A stretch of DNA of 64,000 nucleotides, taken from contig CAIUWK010000018.1 in the NCBI GenBank assembly GCA_903902855.1, positions 19,673 to 83,672 of the forward strand, read 5' to 3'. This DNA comes from an uncultured Geobacter sp. (GTDB taxonomy: Bacteria > Desulfobacterota > Desulfuromonadia > Geobacterales > CAIOGM01). The position numbers and the translations under genes are program-made. Of this stretch, positions 24,669 through 33,630 are shown in pieces; position 1 is the first letter of the stretch, and each line of letters opens with the position of its first letter. The notes under the pieces are model-generated. The model saw only the letters and a list, made by a program, of their open reading frames with translations. It was not told the origin of the DNA and did no database searches.

Positions 24669-25665
24669 GCCGCTCCTCTCCATTCTCCTCCCGGTGAGAA
24701 ACGGTCAGCCGTTTCTCATGGCGGCACTGGACTCCCTTCTGGGGCAGACGTTTCGTTGTTGGGAGCTGGTCTGCGTGGACGACGGCTCGACGGACGGGAC
24801 CCCCCGCATCCTCGCCGACTATGCCCGTCAAGACCGGCGGATACGGATTATCACTACCGACCACCAGGGGATCGTCGGGGCGCTTACCGCCGGGCTGGAT
24901 GCCTGTCGTACGCCGCTGGTGGCGCGCATGGACGGGGACGATATCTCTCATCCCCGCCGCCTGGAGCGGCAGTTCGCCTTCATGGAAGAAAATCCCGGCG
25001 TGGGTCTTGTTGCCTGCGGCTTCCGGCACTTTCCCCGGCAGGGGGTCCGGGTGGGGATGCGTTCCTACGAGAGCTGGCAGAACACTCTCCTGACCCATGA
25101 ACTCATCACGCGGGACCTCTTCGTGGAGTCACCCTTTGTCCACCCCTCCGTCGTCTTCCGTAAATCCTTGGTGCTGGCCGCCGGTGGGTACCGCGACCCC
25201 GGCTGGAGCGAGGATTACGATCTCTGGCTCCGGTTGGCTGCCGCCGGAGTCCGGTTCGCCCGGCTCCCGGAGACCCTCTTCTTCTGGCGAGACCGTCCGG
25301 AGCGGCTCACCCGCACGGACCCGGCCTACAGCGCCGCCTGCTTCCGTGCCTGCAAGATTCACCATCTGAAACAGGGATTTCTCTCCGGCAGCGATGCCGT
25401 CACCCTGGTGGGGGCAGGTCAGGAAGGGCGGGCTTGGATGCGGAGCCTGGGGGAGGCCGGGATCGGACTCTCCCACTGGATCGACGTGGACCCGCGCAAG
25501 CAGGGGCGACTGCTCCACGGCGCGCCGGTCCTTTCGCCGGAAACGGAGGAACTTTCGGGGAAATTACTGGTCACGGTGGGGACCCGGGGGGCACGGGAAG
25601 GGATCCGTTCCTGGCTGGCTTCGCGGGGGCTAACGGAAGGGGTGGAGATCCTCTGCGTGACATGA
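24652..25665 (+). CDS. Glycosyltransferase family 2 with C-terminal Rossmann-like domain
   Basis: A 337-residue protein. The GT2 domain fills the first 240 residues: LSILLPVRNGQPFLMAALDS, CVDDGSTDGTPRIL, ARMDGDDISHP (metal site), and SEDYDLWLRLAAAG. The last 90 residues form a separate module beginning AVTLVGAGQEGRAWMRSLGEAG, with a G-x-G-x-x-G nucleotide-binding look and IDVDPRKQG, as in the N-terminal domain of PglD-like transferases or CoA-binding folds. Such fusions occur in some GT2 proteins; the role of the second domain is not known. The alternative start at 24661 removes three residues. Confidence 0.92.
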   Translation: MAPMIEPLLSILLPVRNGQPFLMAALDSLLGQTFRCWELVCVDDGSTDGTPRILADYARQDRRIRIITTDHQGIVGALTAGLDACRTPLVARMDGDDISHPRRLERQFAFMEENPGVGLVACGFRHFPRQGVRVGMRSYESWQNTLLTHELITRDLFVESPFVHPSVVFRKSLVLAAGGYRDPGWSEDYDLWLRLAAAGVRFARLPETLFFWRDRPERLTRTDPAYSAACFRACKIHHLKQGFLSGSDAVTLVGAGQEGRAWMRSLGEAGIGLSHWIDVDPRKQGRLLHGAPVLSPETEELSGKLLVTVGTRGAREGIRSWLASRGLTEGVEILCVT

Positions 25666-25702
25666 TGAGGGGGGCGGGATACCTGACGCGGGGCTCCTGA
25701 CA

Positions 25703-25745
25703 CGAGGCACTTGGTCCCCGGTCCCCGGTCCCCAGTCCCCGGTTT
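25703..25745 (+). repeat. CCCCGGT heptamers before wza
   Basis: CCCCGGT, CCCCGGT, CCCCAGT, CCCCGGT units lie 75 bp before the wza start. They are the same unit found in frame in the GT2 gene at 18806 and in the aminotransferase. Confidence 0.85.
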
Positions 25746-25819
25746 TCCCGGCTTTAGAGTTGACTTCACGCACGGCAAATGGTATGCATCATGAGATTTT
25801 TCAGCTTTCGGGGGGACCC

Positions 25820-26938
25820 ATGGGTACAGTTTTGAAACAGGGGATACGACGTCTCACCTGCGTCGGCATCATCGCTCTCGCGCTCTGCGGTTGCGCCCGG
25901 TACCAGGCGCTTCCCGACGGCACCACGAGGCTTCTGGGGGGTGCCGGTTCCGCCGTCATCGAGCGGGAAGAGGTCACCATACCTGTTCAGGAGTTGCGTG
26001 AGCCCCCCCCCGAGGATTACCAGGTGGGACCCACCGACCTCCTGCTGATCAACAGCACCCCCAACTCCGTGGCGGTGGCCATGCAGTTCAGCAGCCAGAG
26101 CGGACCGCAGGCAGGGACCGCACCCCTGCCCCAGGTTGCCGGTCAGCTCTGCAAGGTCGACGGCAGCGGCTTCATCACCATCCCCCTGGCCGGGAGGATG
26201 AAGGTGGCAGGGCTCTCCGTGGGGCAGATCCAGGAGAAGCTGAACAAGGCTCTGATAAAATATGTCAAGGAACCTGCGGCCATCGTGGAGGTGAGCAAGC
26301 CCAGCAGTCAGCCGCTCTATCTCATCGGCGCCTTCAAGGCTCCCCAGGTCTACTATCTGGACCGGCCGCTCACCGTGCTTCAGGGGATGGCCCTGGGGGG
26401 CGGTCCCGATATGGGGGCCACCGCGGGAGCCAATCTCCGGGGGGCCCGCCTGGTGCGTGACGGGAAGATCGTGCCGGTGGATATCTATGAGGCGCTCATG
26501 CGGGGCGACCTCCGGTACAATGTCTGGCTCAGGGGGGGGGACACCATCTTCATCCCCGGCATCGGCAGCACCAATGTTTTCATCTTCGGCGCCGTCTCCA
26601 AGCCGGGCCCCATCCCCATCGGCAACAGCATGATCACCCTCCCCCAGGCCCTTACCGCCGCCGGTTTCGGTGATCTCAGCTACGACTCGCGCATCAGGAT
26701 CATCCGCTCCCTCTCCCTGACCCGGGGGGAACTGCTGGTGGTGGATGTGGACAAGGTCATGCGGGGCGAGGCGCTCCCCTTCGTGCTCAATGACGGCGAC
26801 ATCGTCTATGTCCCCAGAGGCCCCATCGGCAACTGGAATCATGCTCTGGGGGAGATCCTGCCGTCCCTCCAGGCCGTGAGCTCCGTCCTGCAGCCCATCG
26901 TCCAGCTTCAGTACCTGTACAAGCAAGGGGTTAAATAG
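25820..26938 (+). CDS. wza: Wza-like outer-membrane polysaccharide export lipoprotein
   Basis: A 372-residue protein starting at ATG 25820 (GGGGGGA ribosome site). The signal peptide has a lipobox LALCGC, so the mature protein is acylated on Cys and exported. The polysaccharide-export domain starts YQVGPTDLLLI and continues with GSGFITIPLAGRMKVAGLSVGQIQEKL. SLBB-like repeats follow (FGAVSKPGPIPIG, LPQALTAAGF, LNDGDIVYVPRG). A non-conserved linker with SSQSGPQAG separates the two halves of the export domain. It is adjacent to wzc, with which it would form the envelope-spanning complex. Confidence 0.93.
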   Translation: MGTVLKQGIRRLTCVGIIALALCGCARYQALPDGTTRLLGGAGSAVIEREEVTIPVQELREPPPEDYQVGPTDLLLINSTPNSVAVAMQFSSQSGPQAGTAPLPQVAGQLCKVDGSGFITIPLAGRMKVAGLSVGQIQEKLNKALIKYVKEPAAIVEVSKPSSQPLYLIGAFKAPQVYYLDRPLTVLQGMALGGGPDMGATAGANLRGARLVRDGKIVPVDIYEALMRGDLRYNVWLRGGDTIFIPGIGSTNVFIFGAVSKPGPIPIGNSMITLPQALTAAGFGDLSYDSRIRIIRSLSLTRGELLVVDVDKVMRGEALPFVLNDGDIVYVPRGPIGNWNHALGEILPSLQAVSSVLQPIVQLQYLYKQGVK

Positions 26939-26945
26939 AGGAATT

Positions 26946-29267
26946 ATGCAGGAATTTCACGACAACCAGCCACCGGAGCGTCATCTCACCGACTACCTCC
27001 GGATGATCCGGAGGCGCTGGATCTCCGCAGTAGTGGTCTTTAGCCTGATCTTGCTCGGCATCATCGGTTACAACTTCTGGGTGAAGCCGATCTACGAGGC
27101 CTTGAGCACCCTGCAGGTGCTGGAATCGAAATCGGCCATGCAGGTCCCCTGGGAAACCAAGAGCCCCCTGGAAACCGAGATCGAGATCATCAGGTCCCGT
27201 TCGGTTGCCGAGCAGGTGGTACAGCGGCTGCATCTTAACTGGCAGATCTCGGAACGTTCCAAGGGGGTCGGGTTCAAGCTCCTGGAGCTGTCGTTTGCCC
27301 CGCCGTTGCGAGCGGTGAAGGTAGAGGTCGCCGGAGGGAAAAACTTTGCCGTCAAGACTCTTGAGGGTAAGAGTCTCGCCTCAGGAGTATCGGGGACCCT
27401 CCTCACCACTCCCGGATTCACCCTCCTCATCACCGATCTCAAGGGGAAACCGGGAGACACATTCATCCTCCGGATGATCCCGGTTACCTCTGCGGCGTTA
27501 GCGGTGAGAGGCAAGCTTGTGGCCGGAAAGGTTGTCGGGGCAACGGGCCAGTCCAACGTTATGCTCCTCTCCTACCGGGATACCGATCCGGTGCGGGCCC
27601 GGGATATTCTCAATACCACAGTCCAGGCGTACCAGGAAAAGACCACCGCCTACAAGACCGAAGAGGCGACCAGGACTATCGATTTTCTTGAAGGGCAGCT
27701 GCAGAGCATCGACAAGGAACTGGATGTGGCGGAGAAGAACGTCGAGGCGTACAAGAAATCCGTGGGGATTTATACCCTGGATGGAGAGGCGTCCCTCATC
27801 TTCGGCAAGCTTACCGCCATTGATATGGCGAAAATGGAGCAGGGGCAGCAGCGCAAACTGCTGGAACTGGCCATGACGTCGGTTCAGGGAGCTCGTAACA
27901 AGGGGACGGCCTATTATCCCGGTGACCCCATCGGCATGACCATGATGGCGAAGATGGAGGAGCTGGATTCCCAGAAGAAGGCGCTCCTCTCGGAATATAC
28001 CCCGGAACATCCCCAGGTGAAGTCCGTTCAGTCCCAGATCAATGAGCAACTGCGCCAGCTCCTCCTCATCTATCAGTCCGCCGTGGCCGGTGTTGATGAA
28101 AAGGTGACATTCCTCAACAAAAAGCTCTCCGCAGAGGAGCGCGATCTTTCGGCCCTGCCGCAGGAGGAGCGCGAGCTCATCAAACGGATGCGGGTCTCCA
28201 AGGTGAACGCGGACACCTACTCCCTTCTCATGCAGAAGTACCAGGAGGCACGGATCGCCAAGGCCTCCTCCACCGGCAACGCTAACATCATCGATACGGC
28301 CATTACCCCTGACAGTCCGGTTTTTCCCCAGAAGCAGAAGAATATCCTCCTGGGGCTGGTCCTCGGGCTGTTTCTGGGGGTGGGGAGCGCCTTTTTTCTG
28401 GAATATCTGGATGATACCATCAAGGATTCCGATGCGGCGCTGCGGGAGGTGGGGGCCCCGGTTCTGGCGGTGATTCCCCACATCAATCGCAAGGACACCG
28501 CTGGTCCTGACTCCGGCATTCTCATCGCCTATAGTCAGCCCCAGTCGCCGGCGGCCGAGGCCTTTCGGGGGCTGAGGACCAGCATCCATTTTTCCGCCGT
28601 GAACAAACGGAAGCAGCTCCTTCTCATCACCAGCTGTTTCCCCGGAGAGGGGAAGAGCACCATCATCGCCAATCTGGCGGCGGTCTATGAGCAGACCGGC
28701 GCCAGGGTGCTTCTGGTGGATTGCGACTTGCGGCGCCCGTCGCTCCATACGCTCTTCGGTGTGGAAAAATTCCCCGGCATCACCGACGTCCTAGCCGGTG
28801 ACATCTCCTGGAAGAAGGCGCTGCACCGGGTGGGAGGGGAGAAGTTCGACTATCTGGCGGCAGGAACGACTCCCCCCAATCCCGCCGAACTCCTCGGCTC
28901 GGAATCCATGAACTCCCTGATGAACGAACTCAGGAAAGAGTATGATTTCATCTTTATCGATGCTCCTCCGGTGCTGGCGGTAACCGATGCCCCGGTGCTC
29001 ACCAGCCTGGCGGATATTGTCCTTCCGGTGATCGAAACGGCCAGGGTCCCGGCAAAGGCCGCCAAACGGATGGGGGATATCCTGGAAAGCGCCAAGGCGC
29101 CGGTGGTGGGACTCGTGGTCAATGACAAGTCCGGCCAGAGTGAGCGGTACGGCTACTACGGCTACTACGGCTATCGCTACTATGGCGAGGATGCGGCCCG
29201 GGTGCACTCTCTTCCCTGGTGGCGACGTCTGGTGAAGCGGAAGCGTGGCAATGGGGATGGTCGCTAG
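26946..29267 (+). CDS. wzc: Wzc-like tyrosine autokinase/chain-length regulator
   Basis: A 773-residue inner-membrane co-polymerase. The N-terminal Wzz domain begins with TM1 (ISAVVVFSLILLGIIGYNFW, about residues 23-42). A long periplasmic coiled region follows (about 230-440). TM2 is ILLGLVLGLFLGVGSAFFL (about 464-482). The BY-kinase domain has Walker A SCFPGEGKST (about 562-571), Walker A' VLLVDCDLRRPS and Walker B FIFIDAPP. The tail YGYYGYYGYRYY is the Tyr cluster autophosphorylated in trans. The PHP phosphatase gene follows three bases after the stop, as expected for a phospho-regulated system. Confidence 0.95.
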   Translation: MQEFHDNQPPERHLTDYLRMIRRRWISAVVVFSLILLGIIGYNFWVKPIYEALSTLQVLESKSAMQVPWETKSPLETEIEIIRSRSVAEQVVQRLHLNWQISERSKGVGFKLLELSFAPPLRAVKVEVAGGKNFAVKTLEGKSLASGVSGTLLTTPGFTLLITDLKGKPGDTFILRMIPVTSAALAVRGKLVAGKVVGATGQSNVMLLSYRDTDPVRARDILNTTVQAYQEKTTAYKTEEATRTIDFLEGQLQSIDKELDVAEKNVEAYKKSVGIYTLDGEASLIFGKLTAIDMAKMEQGQQRKLLELAMTSVQGARNKGTAYYPGDPIGMTMMAKMEELDSQKKALLSEYTPEHPQVKSVQSQINEQLRQLLLIYQSAVAGVDEKVTFLNKKLSAEERDLSALPQEERELIKRMRVSKVNADTYSLLMQKYQEARIAKASSTGNANIIDTAITPDSPVFPQKQKNILLGLVLGLFLGVGSAFFLEYLDDTIKDSDAALREVGAPVLAVIPHINRKDTAGPDSGILIAYSQPQSPAAEAFRGLRTSIHFSAVNKRKQLLLITSCFPGEGKSTIIANLAAVYEQTGARVLLVDCDLRRPSLHTLFGVEKFPGITDVLAGDISWKKALHRVGGEKFDYLAAGTTPPNPAELLGSESMNSLMNELRKEYDFIFIDAPPVLAVTDAPVLTSLADIVLPVIETARVPAKAAKRMGDILESAKAPVVGLVVNDKSGQSERYGYYGYYGYRYYGEDAARVHSLPWWRRLVKRKRGNGDGR

Positions 29268-29270
29268 CCG

Positions 29271-30083
29271 GTGATGTCCGACTTTATCGACAGCCACTGC
29301 CACCTTATTCCGGGGATCGATGACGGCGCCGGGAGCTTTGACGAGTCCCTGGAGATGGCCGAGGCCCTTGTGGGCGCCGGTTTCTCCAAGATCTGGTGCA
29401 CCCCCCACCGGATCACCGGCGCCTATGATGCCGACCCTCCGCTCATCCGGGAGTTGGTGAAGGAGTTGCAGCAGCGGATTACCCGTGCGGGGATACCGCT
29501 CATTGTTGCGCCGGCATCGGAATATTATTTCGACGAATTTCTCCTCTCGTTACTCGCCGACCCCCTGCCGCTCTACGAAACAATGATTCTGGTGGAATTT
29601 CCCCCCTCAACCCTGGCGGCGGTGGTCCCCGAAATCCTCTATCAGGTGCTCCGGAGCGGTTACACACCGCTCATCGCCCATCCGGAGCGTTCCCGGATTT
29701 TTTTCCCCACAGACGAACCGTCATCCGCTTCCGATTTTTCTTTGCTCGCTTCCCTCCGGGCACTGCTGACGGGAAAGAGGCGGGAGCGGGTGGAGGAGCG
29801 GGACAGTGAACTTCCCCCGCTCCTGCTCCAGCTCCGCTCCATGGGGTGCCGGTTCCAAGGGAATATCGGCAGCTTCGCCGGACTCTATGGGGAGGCTGCC
29901 AAGGAGACCGCTCTGCTCTTTCTGCGGGGAGGTCTCTACGACCGGCTGGGGAGTGACGCTCACCGCTCCGGACAGCTCTCCTCCCTGTTGACGGAGGGGC
30001 TGGGGGTGGTCCGGGATACGGTGGGGCCGGCCGGTCTGAAGCGGCTGCTCCAGGAGAAGAAGAGGGGGGCGGCCATCCCATGA
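29271..30083 (+). CDS. PHP-family tyrosine-protein phosphatase (CpsB/CapC/YwqE)
   Basis: A 270-residue metal-dependent phosphatase that would dephosphorylate the Wzc tyrosine tail. PHP metal motifs: DSHCHLIPGIDDGA (residues 6-19), CTPH (43-46), ASEYYFDEF (about 82-90), IAHPERSRIF (about 136-145) and the C-terminal GSDAHR. The spacing between the fourth and fifth motif holds a poorly conserved insert (about residues 146-185) rich in Arg/Glu. GTG 29271 is followed by ATG 29274; either could start. This is the Gram-positive-style phosphatase rather than the low-molecular-weight Wzb, as in other deltaproteobacteria. Confidence 0.92.
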   Translation: MMSDFIDSHCHLIPGIDDGAGSFDESLEMAEALVGAGFSKIWCTPHRITGAYDADPPLIRELVKELQQRITRAGIPLIVAPASEYYFDEFLLSLLADPLPLYETMILVEFPPSTLAAVVPEILYQVLRSGYTPLIAHPERSRIFFPTDEPSSASDFSLLASLRALLTGKRRERVEERDSELPPLLLQLRSMGCRFQGNIGSFAGLYGEAAKETALLFLRGGLYDRLGSDAHRSGQLSSLLTEGLGVVRDTVGPAGLKRLLQEKKRGAAIP

Positions 30084-31198
30084 CCGGTCCCGACTCTCCC
30101 CCCTTCCGGGCTCTGGTTCTCCTCACCGACGCCTTCGGCGGGGTGGGGGGTATCCAACTGTACAACCGGGACCTGCTGACGGCGCTCGGCGCCCATCCCC
30201 GCTGCGGGGAGGTGGTGGCCATTCCCCGGAAGATCACCTACGCCGCTGGAGCGCTCCCCCCCAGGCTTACCTACCGCACCGACGGGGTGGGGAGCGCCCT
30301 GGGGTACTGCCGCTCCCTGGCGCGGGCCATGGCCGGGGGGCGATTCGATCTTCTCATCTGTTGCCACCTGAACCTCCTCCCTCTGGCATGGTTGGCTGCC
30401 GCGCTCTGTCGGGTTCCGCTCCTGCTGGTTTTGTTCGGCAAGGAGGCGTGGCAACCTCCGGGAAATGTTCTCACCCGGCTGCTGCTGAAACGGGTGGATG
30501 CCTTTGCGTCCATCAGCCGAGTGACGGATCAGCGTTTTCGCTCCTGGGCCAGGGTCCGCCCCGGCGAGACGGTTCTTCTCCCCAACGCCATCCGTCTGGA
30601 GCAGTATGGTCCGGGGCCCAAAGAGCCGGCACTGCTCCGGCGGTTCGGCCTGGAAGGGAAGCGGGTGCTCATGACCTTCGGTCGACTGGAGTCCCGCGAC
30701 CGGCAGAAGGGGTTCGACGAGGTGCTGCAGCTCATGCCCCGACTTCTGCTGGAGTATCCCGATCTGGTTTATCTCATCGCCGGCCAGGGGCCGGACCGGG
30801 GACGGCTGGAAGCCGTGGCCGCGAGCCTGGGGCTGGCTGACCGGGTGATCTTCACCGGCATGGTGCCGGAGGAGGAGAAGGCGCAGTACTACCGGCTGGC
30901 CGACGTCTATGTGATGCCCAGCGCGAAGGAAGGGTTCGGTTTCGTCTTTCTGGAAGCCATGGCCTGCGGCATTCCGGTGATCGCCAGTAACAGCGACGGG
31001 AGCCGGGAGGCGGTGCGTGACGGTCTGCTGGGGAGGTTGGTGGACCCGGCTGATCCCGATGAGCTGTTCCGGGCCATCGGGGCGGCCCTGGAAGAACCCC
31101 GGGGGGTGATCCCCCAAGGGGTGGACTATTTTTCCTATGGTAACTTTGCCGGGCGTCTTCATGAGTTGGCGGAGAGGGTGATGAGGCGTGAGACATGA
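30080..31198 (+). CDS. Glycosyltransferase family 4
   Basis: A 372-residue GT-B transferase. The acceptor domain begins VLLTDAFGGVGGIQLYNRDLL. The donor domain has VLLPNAIRLEQY, MTFGRLESRDRQKGFDEVL, LIAGQGPDRGRLE and the E-x7-E block KEGFGFVFLEAMACGIPVI. It overlaps the phosphatase by ATGA and the Wzm start region. Specificity is not readable. Confidence 0.93.
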   Translation: MTGPDSPPFRALVLLTDAFGGVGGIQLYNRDLLTALGAHPRCGEVVAIPRKITYAAGALPPRLTYRTDGVGSALGYCRSLARAMAGGRFDLLICCHLNLLPLAWLAAALCRVPLLLVLFGKEAWQPPGNVLTRLLLKRVDAFASISRVTDQRFRSWARVRPGETVLLPNAIRLEQYGPGPKEPALLRRFGLEGKRVLMTFGRLESRDRQKGFDEVLQLMPRLLLEYPDLVYLIAGQGPDRGRLEAVAASLGLADRVIFTGMVPEEEKAQYYRLADVYVMPSAKEGFGFVFLEAMACGIPVIASNSDGSREAVRDGLLGRLVDPADPDELFRAIGAALEEPRGVIPQGVDYFSYGNFAGRLHELAERVMRRET

Positions 31199-31208
31199 GG
31201 AGCGAGGT

Positions 31209-32048
31209 GTGAAACAGAGCTACACAATCCGGCCGGCAACGGGGTGGTTTGACCTGCATCTGGCAGATCTCTGGCGCTACCGCGATCTGATCCTCCTCTT
31301 TGTTCGCCGGGATTTTGTGGCGCTCTACAAGCAGACTGTTCTCGGGCCGCTCTGGTACGTGATCCAGCCGCTTCTGACCACCCTCGTCTTCACCATCATC
31401 TTCGGCAGGGTCGCCAGAATCCCCACGGACGGTCTCCCCCCCACCCTCTTCTATCTGGCCGGGCTCACCCCCTGGAATTATTTCGCCGGCTGTCTCACCA
31501 AGACCTCCGGTACCTTCATCAGCAACGCCAATATCTTCGGCAAGGTCTATTTCCCGCGACTGGCGGTCCCCCTTTCCGTGGTCATCAGCGGGCTCATCGG
31601 CTTTGCCATCCAGTTGGCGCTCTTTCTCTGTTTCATGGCGTTTTATGCTCTCAAGGGGACGGTTATCTCCGTCTCGCCGCTTCTCATCCTCTTCCTCCCG
31701 CTCCTGGTGCTTCAGACCGCGGCCCTGGGGCTCGGTTTCGGGATCATCGTCTCGTCACTGACCACCAGATACCGCGATCTTGCCTTTCTTGTCAGCTTCG
31801 GGGTCCAGCTCTGGATGTATGCCACCCCCATTGTCTACCCGGCCTCCCGGATCCCTCCGGCGTGGCTCTGGCTCAGCTACCTCAATCCCATGACCCCGGT
31901 GGTGGAGCTCTTCCGTTACGCCTTTCTGGGGAGCGGCACGGTGAATCCGTGGCAGGTGGCGTTCAGTCTGGCCATGACTCTTCTGATTCTTTTCAGCGGC
32001 ATCGTCCTCTTCAGCCGCGTGGAAAAGAGTTTCATGGATACGGTGTAG
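31209..32048 (+). CDS. wzm: Wzm-like ABC-2 polysaccharide export permease
   Basis: The transmembrane subunit of an O-antigen/teichoic-acid type ABC exporter. GTG 31209 is favoured, with GAGGAG seven bases upstream; an in-frame GTG at 31188 adds seven residues. It has 279 residues and six membrane spans; the cytoplasmic lead-in LWRYRDLILLFVRRDFVALYKQT contains the R-RDF-x-x-x-Y-K-Q-T motif, with LGPLWYVIQPL, and LNPMTPVVELFRYAFLG near the end. Its ATPase partner starts about 300 bp later, after a large repeat block, which is unusual because wzm-wzt genes usually touch. Confidence 0.94.
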   Translation: MKQSYTIRPATGWFDLHLADLWRYRDLILLFVRRDFVALYKQTVLGPLWYVIQPLLTTLVFTIIFGRVARIPTDGLPPTLFYLAGLTPWNYFAGCLTKTSGTFISNANIFGKVYFPRLAVPLSVVISGLIGFAIQLALFLCFMAFYALKGTVISVSPLLILFLPLLVLQTAALGLGFGIIVSSLTTRYRDLAFLVSFGVQLWMYATPIVYPASRIPPAWLWLSYLNPMTPVVELFRYAFLGSGTVNPWQVAFSLAMTLLILFSGIVLFSRVEKSFMDTV

Positions 32049-32054
32049 CGGCGG

Positions 32055-32165
32055 GAAGACTGTTGAATTGTTGAATCGTTGAATCGTTTTATTGTTGAAT
32101 TGTTGAATTGTTGAATCATTGAATCGTTGAATCGTTGAATCGTATGATTGTTGAAACGTTGAGGC
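32055..32165 (+). repeat. GTTGAATC/GTTGAATT octamer array (left arm) between wzm and wzt
   Basis: About twelve GTTGAATn units begin 10 bp after the wzm stop. The right arm (32181-32335) carries the same motif on the other strand. Confidence 0.9.
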
Positions 32166-32180
32166 TCTTGCAAAGGAATT

Positions 32181-32336
32181 TCCGTTCAACACCTCAACAC
32201 CTCAACACCTCAACACCTCAACAATTCAACATTTCATCAATTCAACATTTCATCAATTCAACATTTCAACGATTCAACATTTCAACGATTCAACATTTCA
32301 ACATTTTAACATTTCAACAGCTCAACAGCAAAACGG
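32181..32336 (+). repeat. CAACATTT/CAACACCT octamer array (right arm) between wzm and wzt
   Basis: About eighteen CAACnnnT units with sub-blocks CAACACCT and CAACATTTCATCAATT, ending eight bases before the wzt ATG. With the left arm it could fold into a long imperfect hairpin inside the wzm-wzt transcript. Confidence 0.9.
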
Positions 32337-32342
32337 TTTCCC

Positions 32343-33614
32343 ATGCCAGATATCGCCATCAACGCGGAACATATTGCCAAAGAGTACCGCTTGGGGACCA
32401 TCAGCCACCGGCGGATCTCCAAGGACCTGCAGAGCTGGTGGGCCCGGTTCCGGGGGAGGGACGACCCCAACTCCCCCCTGGATTCACCACTTCAACGATT
32501 CAACGGTTCAACAGAGAGTGATCGTTTCTGGGCGCTGCAGGATGTCTCCTTCCAGGCGCGGGAAGGGGAGGTCATGGGGATCATCGGCCGTAACGGCGCC
32601 GGCAAGTCCACCCTGTTGAAGATCCTCTCCCGGGTCACCTCCCCCACCAGGGGGGAGATAACCGTCACCGGGCGGATCGCCAGCCTCCTGGAGGTGGGGA
32701 CCGGATTCCACCCGGAGCTCACCGGCCGGGAAAATGTCTTTCTCAACGGAGCCATCCTGGGGATGAGCAAGGAGGAGGTCCGCCGGAAATTCGACGAGAT
32801 CGTCGCCTTTGCCGAGGTGGAAAAGTTCATCGATACCCCGGTGAAGCGCTACTCCTCAGGGATGTACGTCCGTCTGGCCTTCGGGGTGGCGGCCCATCTG
32901 GAGCCGGAGATCCTTATCGTGGATGAGGTTCTGGCGGTGGGGGATGCCCAGTTCCAGAAAAAGTGTATCGGCAAGATGGAGGATGTGGGGAGAGAGGGGC
33001 GGACCGTCCTCTTTGTGAGCCACAACATGCCGGCGATTCAGAAAATGTGCAGCCGGGCCCTGCTCCTGGAGGGGGGAAGGATCAGCCTGGATGGAGAGGT
33101 GCAGGGGGTGGTCAACGCTTATCTGGCCACCGGCGAAGGGGACTCCCTCTCCTGGGAGCGGAGCGAGTCGCCGGGGGGGGAGGCCTTTCTGCAGCGGATC
33201 TTTGTGGCCGCCCCTGACGGTTCCCCCAGAAACATCGTGGAAACAGGCGGCACTCTGCGGCTCTCGGTGACGTTCGTCATCGTCGCTCCCAGCCCCAACC
33301 TGCAGCTCAACGTGGAGCTGTTGGACGAAACCGGCAACAAGATCTTCTGCTCCGCCCCCCAGGATGCGGGGGTCGGGCTCCCCCAGCGCCCCGGCAGCTA
33401 TTGTGCCGTGATCACCCTTCCTGCGGAGCTCCTCATGCCCATCAGTTACTGCATCAGAACCGTCATCTGGAAGCGGTTCGTGGGTATTCTGGACAAGAGC
33501 GAGGCGATCCGGTTTCTTCCCCACGAGACCGAATCCCTGGCCAACAACACCCCCGGCGGCCGCACCGGGCTCATCGCCCTCAGCTGTCACTGGCAGATAG
33601 AGTCGCTGTCATGA
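32343..33614 (+). CDS. wzt: Wzt-like ABC exporter ATPase with C-terminal glycan-binding domain and an in-frame octamer insert
   Basis: A 423-residue nucleotide-binding subunit: Walker A GRNGAGKST (82-90), signature YSSGMYVRLAF (about 174-184), Walker B ILIVDEVLAVGD (about 194-205) and H-loop LFVSHNMPAI. The C-terminal 165 residues (from about 258) are the Wzt_C beta-sandwich type that recognises the O-antigen end. Before Walker A, around residues 49-57, PLQRFNGST is encoded by TTCAACGA/TTCAACGG octamers, the same unit as the array just upstream. It lies in the variable segment between the first strand and WALQDVSF. No ribosome site is obvious; the start lies at the edge of the repeat array. 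Confidence 0.93.
   Translation: MPDIAINAEHIAKEYRLGTISHRRISKDLQSWWARFRGRDDPNSPLDSPLQRFNGSTESDRFWALQDVSFQAREGEVMGIIGRNGAGKSTLLKILSRVTSPTRGEITVTGRIASLLEVGTGFHPELTGRENVFLNGAILGMSKEEVRRKFDEIVAFAEVEKFIDTPVKRYSSGMYVRLAFGVAAHLEPEILIVDEVLAVGDAQFQKKCIGKMEDVGREGRTVLFVSHNMPAIQKMCSRALLLEGGRISLDGEVQGVVNAYLATGEGDSLSWERSESPGGEAFLQRIFVAAPDGSPRNIVETGGTLRLSVTFVIVAPSPNLQLNVELLDETGNKIFCSAPQDAGVGLPQRPGSYCAVITLPAELLMPISYCIRTVIWKRFVGILDKSEAIRFLPHETESLANNTPGGRTGLIALSCHWQIESLS
32487..32514 (+). repeat. TTCAACGA octamers inside wzt
   Basis: Three units in the stop-free orientation of the octamer. Confidence 0.85.
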
Positions 33615-33630
33615 GGAAAGAGGAGACGCC

